Assembly (NCBI GenBank): GCA_019359245.1
Contig: JAHHHR010000024.1
Location: 1 to 64,000 of the forward strand
Length of the DNA: 64,000 bases
Source of the DNA: Nostoc desertorum CM1-VF14
Lineage (GTDB): Bacteria; Cyanobacteriota; Cyanobacteriia; Cyanobacteriales; Nostocaceae
Direction of reading: 5' to 3'
Below are positions 44,629-53,285 of this stretch, piece after piece (position 1 is the first letter of the stretch; each line of letters starts with the position of its first letter). The position numbers were made by a program, and so were the translations under genes. The notes beneath the pieces are model-generated. The model worked only from the letters and a program-made list of their open reading frames with translations. It had not been told where the DNA came from and did not search any database.

Positions 44629-45543
44629 CTAAACTAAAGCAGGTTCACGTCGGTTATAGGCAGAAGAGTCTCCTTTGATGGCTTCACTTTGTTTACCATC
44701 GATACCAACTGGAATATCGCCAACGATTGTTACACGCTGAACATGACGAGGTTGATTGCCGTAGTCTGCGATCGCATAATGTTGAGTAGCACGATTATCC
44801 CAGAAAGCTACATCTCCTACTTGCCAACGCCACCGCACTGTATTTTCGGGACGAGTAATGTAAGCCTGCAACAATTTCACAATTTCATCTGATTCATTCT
44901 GTGATAAACCACGCAGGCGGCGCACGAAACCACCAATAAATAATCCCCGTTCACCCGATTCAGGATGAACACGCACTACTGGATGTAGTGTTTCGTATAC
45001 GGTAGAGGTGAAGACTTCTCGATAAGCACGGACTTCTTCGGGAACATCTATGACAGCTGCTGCATAGTCGTAAGCGTTGCTGTGTATTGCCCAAAGTTGG
45101 TCAGCGAGGTTACGCAGATGGTTTGGTAAATCTTCGTAGGCAGTCACGGAGTTTGCCCAAATGGTATCACCTCCAGATGGGGGAATCACCAATGCTCGTA
45201 AAATAGAACCTAGAGGGGGACGGTCTACAAATGTGACATCGGTGTGCCAAGTATTAGCACGGCTTACAGTTCGTCCATAATTTAGGTCAAGAACTTCTGG
45301 GTTGTCTGGAAGTGATGGGACAGTCGGATGAGCTGTAGTGACTTCTCCAAAGCGACGGGCGAAGGCTACTTGTCCTTGAGCGTCAAGGTTCTGCTCTCGG
45401 AAGAAGATGACTTTGTGTTTGACTAAAGCTTTACGGATATCGCTGATGATTTCATCGCTAAGGTTGCTGCTCAAGTCAACACCAATGATTTTTGCACCGA
45501 TACGTCCGGCGATTGGTTTGATGTCAAAGTGTTGGGAAGTCAT
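44629..45543 (-). CDS. TauD/TfdA-family 2-oxoglutarate dioxygenase
   Basis: 304 residues. NTWHTDVTFVDRPP gives the His-x-Asp iron ligands. The distal His is in NRATQHYAIADYG, followed by RHVQRVTIVGD with the 2-oxoglutarate-binding Arg. N-terminal IGAKIIGVDLSS and FREQNLD are typical. Members hydroxylate the carbon next to a sulfonate or sulfate group (taurine or alkyl sulfate), releasing sulfite or sulfate. Placed between a CmcJ-like gene and a DMT transporter in an operon facing operator site 8. Confidence 0.88.
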   Translation of the reverse strand: MTSQHFDIKPIAGRIGAKIIGVDLSSNLSDEIISDIRKALVKHKVIFFREQNLDAQGQVAFARRFGEVTTAHPTVPSLPDNPEVLDLNYGRTVSRANTWHTDVTFVDRPPLGSILRALVIPPSGGDTIWANSVTAYEDLPNHLRNLADQLWAIHSNAYDYAAAVIDVPEEVRAYREVFTSTVYETLHPVVRVHPESGERGLFIGGFVRRLRGLSQNESDEIVKLLQAYITRPENTVRWRWQVGDVAFWDNRATQHYAIADYGNQPRHVQRVTIVGDIPVGIDGKQSEAIKGDSSAYNRREPALV

Positions 45544-45612
45544 AATATTTGTGTCTCCAAGGGTTAATTTGTTTCACGCAGAGAGTAGGCGTATGAGAGA
45601 AATTTTTGCGAT

Positions 45613-46479
45613 CTATGCGGGATAAAAGGCGAATGTTCGTAGTTCGATGCTTTCTCGTGGGCGAGCGTTGGCTGGGCTGGTGGGGTCTTCAAAGGCTGTA
45701 TGGCCGGCAAAACGGGCGCGTCTGTCTTCTGCGGAGTCGAAGCATTTAATAAATAGTGCTTCGTCTCTGTGCATTTGCGGGAAATAGAACCATTTATGTT
45801 TGGAGTTATAGGTGATTCCATATGTTTCACCGACGCGATCGCGGTACACAAGATCGCCAGCCACAATGTCTGTGGGTGCGATACTTTGCGCGTCACACAC
45901 TGCTAATGGTGACTCTTGGATTGGTTGTGCGATCGCTCGCCAAATATTGATGATGGCAAATCGTTGTTTTAGTAGCGCATCAATGTCATCTATGCCTCGC
46001 GCTGCGAGTTCCAAATGGGCACGAGTATAGCCGGATTTGGCGGTGAAGTCGTTGTGTACGCGCAAAGCAGGTTCTTTAATATTATTCTCACCTGGCTTTG
46101 ACTGGCTGGCATTACGCAAGGTGTGATCGAATATTATTACCTTCGTCGCACCTGTTACTTTTTTTAACAATTGCTCGGCTTCTGGGTAGTAGACGCGGCG
46201 TACTTCGTCTTCATCGTAAAAGTTGCGGACATTAGTATTATGTCCAGTAAATGCAAAACCTTCTCGATCTAACGAGATGTTCTCTGAGATAGAACGAGCA
46301 TTGTAAATTGGCAGTTTGTGCGTCTGATAAGTTGCATTCGTGCGGGGAATCCCTGGTGGTGGTTCGTAAGTATAGTTAACAGGTTTTTCTGCCATTGGAA
46401 CCAGGTAACTGAGGTTAGCCTCTACGTATGGCAGTTCTGCGGAAATTGGTTTGTCTAGAACTTGATTATTTAAGCTCAT
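45613..46479 (-). CDS. CmcJ/NvfI (AsaB-like) family non-heme oxidoreductase
   Basis: 288 residues. FDHTLRN, RVHNDFT, INIWRAIAQPIQESPLAVCDAQSI and KWFYFPQMHRDEALFIKCFDS are characteristic of this family, named from cephamycin CmcJ and fungal NvfI/AsaB enzymes. Some members are 2OG/Fe(II) dioxygenases with a DSBH fold. His residues in VHNDF and MHRDE are probable metal ligands. Located between GST and TauD-like genes, it may oxidise the same group of substrates. Confidence 0.82.
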   Translation of the reverse strand: MSLNNQVLDKPISAELPYVEANLSYLVPMAEKPVNYTYEPPPGIPRTNATYQTHKLPIYNARSISENISLDREGFAFTGHNTNVRNFYDEDEVRRVYYPEAEQLLKKVTGATKVIIFDHTLRNASQSKPGENNIKEPALRVHNDFTAKSGYTRAHLELAARGIDDIDALLKQRFAIINIWRAIAQPIQESPLAVCDAQSIAPTDIVAGDLVYRDRVGETYGITYNSKHKWFYFPQMHRDEALFIKCFDSAEDRRARFAGHTAFEDPTSPANARPRESIELRTFAFYPA

Positions 46480-46527
46480 AGGTTATCCCATTTTGGATTT
46501 TGGTTAATTTCTGTCAATCCCTACGTC

Positions 46528-47211
46528 CTATTTTTGAACTGCACCAACGGGAACAGGTTGACCGAGAACTTTGGCAAATCTCTGCACGTAGTAATCCACA
46601 GGATTTGCTACTGCTTGAATTGAATCGCGATCGCGCACAGCATTCCACCATGTTTGCAAACGGGGTGTTTCTGTTGGTAAGGCAAAACTGCGGAAGTGAT
46701 CCAAAACGGGTAAGCGTTCAAACCAAGGATAGAAGCTGATATCTACTAAACTAAACTGATCCCCTAACCAGTAAGGCCCATTCTCGGATAACTTGGCTAA
46801 TCCTTCTTGCTCAATATACAACAGCGCTTCTGTAAACTCTCTTCGTCCCTGTTCTTGTTCTTGGGCATCTTTACCACGTAAGAACTTGCTAAATGCAGGT
46901 ACAAAGCGAGTATTGGCGTAGTCGATCCAGATGCGGGCGATCGCCTTCTGTGCGGGATCATGAGGTAATAACGATGGTTCTGGAAAAACCTCTTCTAAAT
47001 ATTCATTGATAATTGCAGACTCATAGAGTTCAACATCTCCATGCTTAATCGCTGGAACTTTGCCGTAGTGGGAAATCTGCGTGTAACCATCTGGTTTGTT
47101 TTGTAAATCAATTTCAATCTGGGTAAAGTCAATACCTTTTTCTAGCAACACGACACGCGTGCGTTGAGAGAAAGTAGAGGCTTTAGCAAAATAAAGTTGT
47201 AAGTTGCTCAT
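46528..47211 (-). CDS. Glutathione S-transferase
   Basis: 227 residues. The thioredoxin-fold half has YFAKASTFSQRTRVVLLEKGIDF, YGKVPAIKHGD and the gamma-glutamyl-binding YESAIINEYLEE. The GST_C half begins at about residue 85 with GPYWLGDQFSLVDISFYPW. It is a divergently oriented paralogue of the broken GST at 47577. It is the first gene of the leftward operon and reads away from operator site 8. Confidence 0.9.
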   Translation of the reverse strand: MSNLQLYFAKASTFSQRTRVVLLEKGIDFTQIEIDLQNKPDGYTQISHYGKVPAIKHGDVELYESAIINEYLEEVFPEPSLLPHDPAQKAIARIWIDYANTRFVPAFSKFLRGKDAQEQEQGRREFTEALLYIEQEGLAKLSENGPYWLGDQFSLVDISFYPWFERLPVLDHFRSFALPTETPRLQTWWNAVRDRDSIQAVANPVDYYVQRFAKVLGQPVPVGAVQK

Positions 47212-47327
47212 GGAATGCTTTCCTTTGTAAATATTGCGTTGCCAACTGTTTGGAGCTGCAAAGAAGCGATTAATTTTTGGATGTCCCTAATTTGACTAGC
47301 AGGTATTTATGTATGCTAAAAAGCATA

Positions 47328-47355
47328 TTACGGTTTGTCAGTTGCCTTACCGTAG
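47328..47355 (-). promoter_or_regulatory. 28-bp palindromic operator, site 8
   Basis: Left half TTACGGTTTGTCA, spacer GT, right half TGCCTTACCGTAG. On the minus strand it runs into TAATAT (47325-47330) as a -10 for the GST/CmcJ/TauD operon, about 114 bases before the ATG at 47211. Confidence 0.72.
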
Positions 47356-47513
47356 TTTCAACCCATCATACAATCTTTCCGAAAGGAAAAGTCCTTCTGA
47401 AAATAAATTTATGTATACCTAATTTTTAGGTTATCTAAATAAATATGACTTTGATATCGTATTCATCACTAGTCCCGGTGGTAGTGATATAGAAAGCGTA
47501 CTGTAAATTTATA

Positions 47514-47541
47514 ATACTGTAAATCCATCAAGATAAAGTAG
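47514..47541 (+). promoter_or_regulatory. 28-bp palindromic operator, site 9, with overlapping promoter
   Basis: Left half ATACTGTAAATCC, spacer AT, right half CAAGATAAAGTAG. TAGAAT at 47539-47544 is a -10, 33 bases before the ATG of the GST gene at 47577. An extra left half GTACTGTAAATTT at 47498-47510 sits 16 bases upstream as a direct repeat. Confidence 0.72.
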
Positions 47542-47576
47542 AATAGCTCAAGCGCTTCTTTTGGAAGGAACAGAAA

Positions 47577-48368
47577 ATGCCCCAAATAAAGATATATAGT
47601 GCAGTCGTTTGTCCTTATGCTCACCGTTCGCGCCTAGTACTCCAAGAAAAAGGCGTTGACTTTGAATTGATTGAGATTAATTTGCAGAACAAGCCTGAGG
47701 GATTTACTGATATTTCGCCTTATGGCAAAGTACCTGCGATTGCACATGGTGATCAACGAGTGTGGGAATCAGCAGTAATTAATGAATATCTCGATGAGGT
47801 TTTTCCCAATCCACCACTGCTACCCAGCAGTCCCATTGCTAAAGCACAAGCGCGGATTTGGATCGATTTCGCCAATACCAGATTAGTTCCAGCTTTTTCT
47901 ACTCTCTTGCGTAGTCCAGATGTCTCACAGCAAGAAGCAGCTAAACAGGAACTAAGTAGGTAGGCACAATTAAACCGAACTGTGTAAACTTATGTAAAGC
48001 GCCAGAAACGCTTTCAATATAAGCTTTTAAGCAATTTACATTTCTTAATCTAGTTGTATCTTTTAGCGCCCACCTACTTATACAAACATTTGGAATTTAT
48101 TGAAAAAGAAGGTTTGGGAAAACTATCGTCAGAAGGCCCTTACTGGTTTGGTGAATCGATTAGTCTAGTCGATTTCACCTTTTATCCTTGGTTTGAGCGC
48201 TGGCCAGCACTTAAGCATTATCGCGGCTTTGCCATACCTACTGAATTTACCCGTCTACATCAGTGGAAAAAGGCTTTAAAGCAGCGTGATTCTGTACAGG
48301 CGATCGCGAATAGTAAGGAGTTCTACGTAGAGCGATATGCTAGATTTGCTACTCCTGTAGCTGCTTAA
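47577..48368 (+). pseudogene. Glutathione S-transferase gene split by a 124-bp MITE
   Basis: The first part, 47577-47963, gives KIYSAVVCPYAHRSRLVLQEKG, YGKVPAIAHGD and WESAVINEYLDE, then stops inside the element (ELSR then TAG). The second part resumes at 48081 with YKHLEFIEKEGLGKLSSEGPYWFGE. Removing 126 bases (element plus one TA) restores KQEL-YKHLEFIEKEG in the same frame, aligning without gaps to the paralogue at 46528. The split falls between the two domains, so the N-terminal fragment might still fold. Operator site 9 is intact. Confidence 0.88.
47955..48078. mobile_element. 124-bp MITE-like element inserted in the GST gene
   Basis: The ends are AGTAGGTAGGC and GCCCACCTACT, inverted at 10 of 11 positions, with TA on both sides (47953-47954 and 48079-48080). 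The TA-flanked insertion suggests an IS630/Tc1-type mobiliser. It brings several stop codons and has no coding capacity. Confidence 0.85.
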
Positions 48369-48616
48369 TGCTATAACTGCCCTAGAAAAAGTTGGCTGTC
48401 GAAACTTAAACCTCAACAGTCAACTCTTGATTATCTGAGTATCATTCCACTAAAGCACTCAGCAAAATAGGCTTTTAATTAAAATTATCAAAGTTTCTCG
48501 ACTTTATTTCTCGTCAGTAAATATGACTAGATGTGAAATCAACCTTCATTTTGCAAAAAAATGCAAAATTACTTGTCTTTTATAGCTAACTATGCGAAGC
48601 TACTAAGATAGAAAAA

Positions 48617-48644
48617 CTACTAAAACCCTACCGCCTTACCGTAC
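48617..48644 (+). promoter_or_regulatory. 28-bp palindromic operator, site 10
   Basis: Left half CTACTAAAACCCT, spacer AC, right half CGCCTTACCGTAC. It lies 299 bases before the ssuB ATG. TTTACGATAAC follows as a possible -10 region. The 574-base interval 48369-48942 holds nothing else I recognise. Confidence 0.5.
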
Positions 48645-48942
48645 TTTACGATAACTGAAATCAATCTTGTTAAAGCTAGTCCGGTTATAGCAGGAATATG
48701 CTTGGTAGTTCAGTCCTGAAGCTTTCATAACAATATATATGGTTAATTCAGTGTTATCTCAAAAGTGTTGTTTATTCGCCAGTTGATTGTATTTTCTAAA
48801 TTTACAACTTATTTAGCAAAGACCGAAATTTTCAAACTTGATAGAAATCAAAATATTGACTGCTGGTTTTAAAAAAAGCCGTGTTCCATCCAGTCAATAG
48901 AGAATAAACAGCCGGCACAGCATAAAAATAGGAGATTTTGAG

Positions 48943-49740
48943 ATGGTATCTGCAACGCGTGGAATGTATTTGCAACTAGAAGGGTTAACAAAGTCTTTTG
49001 GGAAGAAGACTGTCTTACAAGAAATTAATTTAGACATTAAACCAGGAGAATTTGTGGCTATTGTTGGCCGCAGTGGATGTGGTAAAAGTACACTGCTGCG
49101 TTTAATTGCTGGGTTAGATGAACCAAGTGCAGGGGGTGTGTTGCTGAATAATCAAATTTCCCTTCAGCGTACAAATCCCACCGTGCGGATGATGTTTCAA
49201 GATGCGCGACTTCTGCCTTGGCAGCGCGTGTTATCAAATGTAGAGTTAGGGTTATTTGGTTCTAAGTCGAAAGTTTATGCCAAACAAACAGCTTTGCAGG
49301 TCTTGCGTGCAGTGGGTTTAGAAGACCGTGCTAACGAATGGCCAGCTGTTCTCTCTGGTGGACAACGGCAACGGGTAGCGTTAGCCAGAGCCTTAGCAAG
49401 TAAGCCTTCTTTGATGCTTCTAGATGAACCTTTGGGTGCTTTGGATGCTCTAACCCGGATTGAAATGCAGCAATTATTAGAAAAGTTGTGGCAAGAGCAA
49501 GGATTTACGGCATTGTTAATCACCCATGATGTAGAAGAAGCCGTGGTGTTAGCAGACCGAGTAATATTGATTGAAAACGGTCAAATTGGTATGGATGTAA
49601 GAATCAATCTGCCACGTCCAAGAGCCAGAGGCAATGCAGAGTTTGCCCAGCTGGTTGAGAAGATTTTACAACGAGTAATGGGTGAACGCGATCGCCTGCC
49701 TGAATATGCCCTAAATTCTCAACTTAGATATTCTAACTAG
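48943..49740 (+). CDS. ssuB: Aliphatic sulfonate/nitrate/taurine-type ABC transporter ATPase (SsuB)
   Basis: 265 residues. Walker A GRSGCGKST, signature LSGGQRQR, Walker B LMLLDEPLGALD and switch His in LLITHDVEEAV. The set MMFQDARLLPWQRV is typical of SsuB/TauB/NrtD ATPases. AGGAG lies 8 bases before the ATG. It is the only SsuB-type ATPase in the window, and its permease is probably the product of the gene at 53286, with a haloperoxidase-like and a binding-protein gene between them. Confidence 0.87.
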   Translation: MVSATRGMYLQLEGLTKSFGKKTVLQEINLDIKPGEFVAIVGRSGCGKSTLLRLIAGLDEPSAGGVLLNNQISLQRTNPTVRMMFQDARLLPWQRVLSNVELGLFGSKSKVYAKQTALQVLRAVGLEDRANEWPAVLSGGQRQRVALARALASKPSLMLLDEPLGALDALTRIEMQQLLEKLWQEQGFTALLITHDVEEAVVLADRVILIENGQIGMDVRINLPRPRARGNAEFAQLVEKILQRVMGERDRLPEYALNSQLRYSN

Positions 49741-49867
49741 AATTAAATACTGGGAATTGGGGATAGAACTATACCTCTTTGTGTTGAGATAATTCCTAAC
49801 CTTCACCACATCTACCCCATCTCTATTTCCCATTTCCTTATTCCGTCACAAGCATAAAAACTAGGTT

Positions 49868-50101
49868 ATGGCGCAACTAGTTGAAGTGTTGGTTTAGATA
49901 TGACTACAAGTACGTTTGAAATTATGGGAACCCGTTTTAAGTCGAACAAATACGGGTTTGATAGATATACATACTTTCACGCTTCACGACCCTGTAGATT
50001 ATAAATTGCGTGATATTGGCAATTAGGTACTTAATCAAGAATTACCTGAACGCAATATTCCTAAAGTTTCCGCCACAACATACCTCAAATCGGTTGCTTA
50101 A
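49868..50101 (+). pseudogene. Decayed coding remnant
   Basis: One frame from the ATG at 49868 reads MAQLVEVLV, then RLKLWEPVLSRTNTG, LIDIHTFTLHDPVDYKLRDIGN and VLNQELPERNIPKVSATTYL, interrupted by in-frame stops near 49895, 49901 and 50024. The protein-like composition suggests a former gene, but I do not recognise the family. Confidence 0.3.
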
Positions 50102-50166
50102 GGTGGGTAAAACCACCTTACTTCCTTTCTTTGAAATTTCAGGCAAAGGCGCAAAGAAATAAAGTT

Positions 50167-51912
50167 ATGAATCAGAGAAAATCTAAAGTTATTATTAGTC
50201 CGGTTAGTAGACGATCTTTTTTGTTACACACTAGTATATTTACTGCAAGTAGTGTTGTAGCAGGGGCAGTGGGTTTAAAGCTTTCTGCTGAAAAAGGTCA
50301 AGCACAGGAGAAAGTTTCTTCAGTTAACAACAAGTTCACTGAAAAGGCTTATCGCATACGTGTTGCCGCAGCAGAGGCCAATCGTCAAGTTCCAATTGCG
50401 CCTAATCCTACTAATGGCGATGAACAACGGTATCCTAACAAAATCGGCTCTGACACTAAGGGATTACCACACAACAAGTTGGGTGAAGTTGATCTTAAAG
50501 CCTATGACTCTTTGACAAAAGCAGTGACGACCCAAGATCATGATGACTTTGAAAAGGTCATTTTGGGTGGTACAAGAAAACTAGTTAATGCTCAGGGACC
50601 TCTCGCGGCCAGTTTAGAAGGATGTCATGGGGTGCAGGTAGCAGTACCGCCACCACCAACTCTAGCTAGTTCAGAACGCGCTGCTGAAGCTGTAGAAATT
50701 TATTGGCAAGCGTTATTGCGGGACGTACCTTTTCATAAACTACAAAATAACACCGACGATCCTCTAGTATTGGCCGCTGTTGAAGAACTAAACAAGCTGG
50801 CGACATTCAAAGGGCCAAAACAAAATGGACGTGTGACTCCCCAAAGTCTGTTTCGCGGTACTGTCACTTACGTTGATCAAAATGACAAATCTGGTAGGGC
50901 GGCAAAACACGTTACTCCATCAGGGGTATTAGTAGGGCCTCACATTTCCCAGTTTGCTTTACTGAATATTCCTTGGGGAGTTCAGTTTATTCCGCCTGTG
51001 ATTCGGACGGCTCTCCCTGGTAATGACTTTTTGACTGATTATGAAGAATGGTTGAATGTGCAGAATGGCGGTACTCCTAAAGCTATTCAATATGACCCAG
51101 TGCGCCGTTATGTATTCACAACTCGTGACCTATCGGAATTTTCCCATGCGCCAGGAGCGGCATTCTCCGGTGCTGCTCTAATTTTGAATACAGCTCGCAA
51201 CGCCAACGATCCTTTGAGTAGTGGTATTGGCGCACCCTTTGATTCAGGCAATCCCTTTGTTAAATCAAAGACTCAACAGGGGGGTAATGGGTCATTTGCA
51301 CTTGGACATTTACAAGCCTTACTGTATCTGGGTATATCCCGCTCTATTAGGGCTGCGTACTGGCACAAGTTTTATGTACACCGCACGCTACGCCCAGAAG
51401 CCTATGGCGGACTCATCCACAACAACATTGTTAATAAAACTAAAAATCCGATTCATGGAGATATATTAAACTCTCAAGCTCTAGCGCAGAGTTTCAGCAG
51501 ATTTGGCTCCTATCTTTTGCCGCATGGATACCCGGAAGGTTCGCCCATTCATTCATCTTATGTTGGTGGTGCAGCTGCGATCGCTGGTGTCAGTGCGACA
51601 TTATTAAAAGCCTACTTTGACGAAGATTTTGTCATCCCTAATCCTGTAGTTCCTGATCCTAATGACCCCACGAAGGTAATTCCCTACACAGAGGAGTCTT
51701 TAACAGTGGGTGGCGAGTTGAACAAATTAGCAGCTAATTACGCCCTTGGTCGTGGTCATGGTGGGATTCACTGGCGTACAGATGGTTCTGCCGGCTTGGC
51801 TTTGGGTGAAGAAATTGCCATCAGCCTTCTTAAAGATGAAAGATTAGGTTACAACGAAAAATTTAATGGCTTCACATTGACAAAGTTTGATGGAACAAAA
51901 GTTACAGTTTAA
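50167..51912 (+). CDS. Vanadium-haloperoxidase/PAP2-like secreted protein lacking the catalytic His
   Basis: About 581 residues from MNQRKSKVIIS. An earlier TTG start at 50131 is less likely. The N terminus has a twin-Arg signal, SRRSFLLHTS. The vanadate pocket is partly visible: Lys and Arg in KFYVHRTLRPEAYGG, and Arg and His in LGRGHGGIHWRTD. Where relatives have (A/S)GHA, this protein has SYVGGAAAIAG, so the Ser/Ala-Gly-His triad lacks the acid-base His. Chloride or bromide oxidation is therefore doubtful, and phosphatase or sulfatase-like activity, or binding, is possible. Location between ssuB and a SsuA-like gene. Confidence 0.85.
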   Translation: MNQRKSKVIISPVSRRSFLLHTSIFTASSVVAGAVGLKLSAEKGQAQEKVSSVNNKFTEKAYRIRVAAAEANRQVPIAPNPTNGDEQRYPNKIGSDTKGLPHNKLGEVDLKAYDSLTKAVTTQDHDDFEKVILGGTRKLVNAQGPLAASLEGCHGVQVAVPPPPTLASSERAAEAVEIYWQALLRDVPFHKLQNNTDDPLVLAAVEELNKLATFKGPKQNGRVTPQSLFRGTVTYVDQNDKSGRAAKHVTPSGVLVGPHISQFALLNIPWGVQFIPPVIRTALPGNDFLTDYEEWLNVQNGGTPKAIQYDPVRRYVFTTRDLSEFSHAPGAAFSGAALILNTARNANDPLSSGIGAPFDSGNPFVKSKTQQGGNGSFALGHLQALLYLGISRSIRAAYWHKFYVHRTLRPEAYGGLIHNNIVNKTKNPIHGDILNSQALAQSFSRFGSYLLPHGYPEGSPIHSSYVGGAAAIAGVSATLLKAYFDEDFVIPNPVVPDPNDPTKVIPYTEESLTVGGELNKLAANYALGRGHGGIHWRTDGSAGLALGEEIAISLLKDERLGYNEKFNGFTLTKFDGTKVTV

Positions 51913-51958
51913 ATTTTGAATTTAACAACTTGCTTAATAATTAGAGGTTAGTTAATTA

Positions 51959-53059
51959 ATGGAATATTTCAAATATAAATTTGCATCCTCAATACGCCGA
52001 CGCATGACTCGTCGTCACGCCTTGTTGGCATTTGGCTACAGTTTAGTATTGTCTACTACGCTATTTAGTTGTAGTAATTCACCAGATAATTCTCAACAAC
52101 AAGCAACTTCATCTGCATCTAATGCTACTACTACTAGTAATGCTGCGGATAAAGTAATTAGAATTGTTCGTTCTAAGCAACTTACTGCTCTAGCTGTTTT
52201 AGAACAAAAAGGTATTCTAAAAGAACGATTAAAACCTTTAGGTTATAGGGTAGAATGGCCTGAATTTGCTGCTGGTCCACAACAACTTGAAGCTTTAAAT
52301 GCAGGTGCGCTTGATATTGCTTCGACAGCTGAATCCCCCCCTATTTTTTCCCAAGCAGCTGGCGCACCTCTTGTATATTTAGCTGCTAATTCTAGCGATG
52401 GGAGAGCAGTTTCACTATTGGTTCCTAAGAACTCTCCCATTCAAAGCCTAAAAGATTTGAAAGGGAAAAAAGTAGCTTTTCAAAAAGCGTCAATTGGTCA
52501 TTATCTCATAGTCAGGGCTTTAGAAAAAGCAGGACTAAAGCTCAGTGATATAGAGTCAGTTGGTTTAGCGCCTCCAGATGCTAACGTCGCATTTAGTCAA
52601 GGTAAAATAGATGCTTGGTTCATCTGGGAGCCATTTGTTACCAGAAATGTCCAAAATAATTCTGGACGAGTTTTAGTTGATGGTGGTAACGGTTTGCGAG
52701 ATACTAATAACTTTATATCTACAAACCGTAAATTCTATGAAGAAAATCGGGAAGTAATCAAGGTCTTTTTAGACGAAGTACAAAAAGCCCAAAAATGGGC
52801 TAAAAATAATCCTAAAGAACTTGCCCAATTACTAGCAGGGACAACTCAGCTCGATCCACCAATATTAGAGGTGATGCACGATAAATATGATTTCACGCTC
52901 GTACCAATTACTGAAGTAACTATTAATAAACAACAAGAAGTTGCGGAAAAATGGTACAACTTAGGACTCATACCTAAGAAGGTAAATGTAAGAGATGGCT
53001 TTTTAACACCTGAACAATATGCCGAAATTACTCCCAAAGAATTGCTGGCGAAAAACTAG
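51959..53059 (+). CDS. Sulfonate-type ABC transporter substrate-binding lipoprotein, copy 4
   Basis: 366 residues. TRRHALLAFGYSLVLSTTLFSC gives a signal with a lipobox. Family segments are VRSKQLTALAVLEQKG, EFAAGPQQLEALNAGALDIA, AESPPIFSQAAGAPL and DAWFIWEPFVTRN. GAGGT precedes the ATG at 51959, and M16 at 52004 is an alternative start. It lies between ssuB and ssuC and is the binding protein most directly linked to that transporter. Confidence 0.88.
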   Translation: MEYFKYKFASSIRRRMTRRHALLAFGYSLVLSTTLFSCSNSPDNSQQQATSSASNATTTSNAADKVIRIVRSKQLTALAVLEQKGILKERLKPLGYRVEWPEFAAGPQQLEALNAGALDIASTAESPPIFSQAAGAPLVYLAANSSDGRAVSLLVPKNSPIQSLKDLKGKKVAFQKASIGHYLIVRALEKAGLKLSDIESVGLAPPDANVAFSQGKIDAWFIWEPFVTRNVQNNSGRVLVDGGNGLRDTNNFISTNRKFYEENREVIKVFLDEVQKAQKWAKNNPKELAQLLAGTTQLDPPILEVMHDKYDFTLVPITEVTINKQQEVAEKWYNLGLIPKKVNVRDGFLTPEQYAEITPKELLAKN

Positions 53060-53285
53060 CATTTAGGGTGGTAAGGAAATATTTTTATTACCAAAGCTAC
53101 TTTTCTAAATGAGACACTCTAGAAAAATCTCTTTTTTACTTTTCACTCTGTGAACTCTACGTTTCTACTTCTACAGCTTGTTATTTGTAGGAATTTTTAA
53201 TAATTCATAGCAATGCCAAGGAATGAAGCGGGTAAGCTTGGCGAGTAGCCGTCCATTTAGTTAGTCCACTCAATTACATAGCCCT

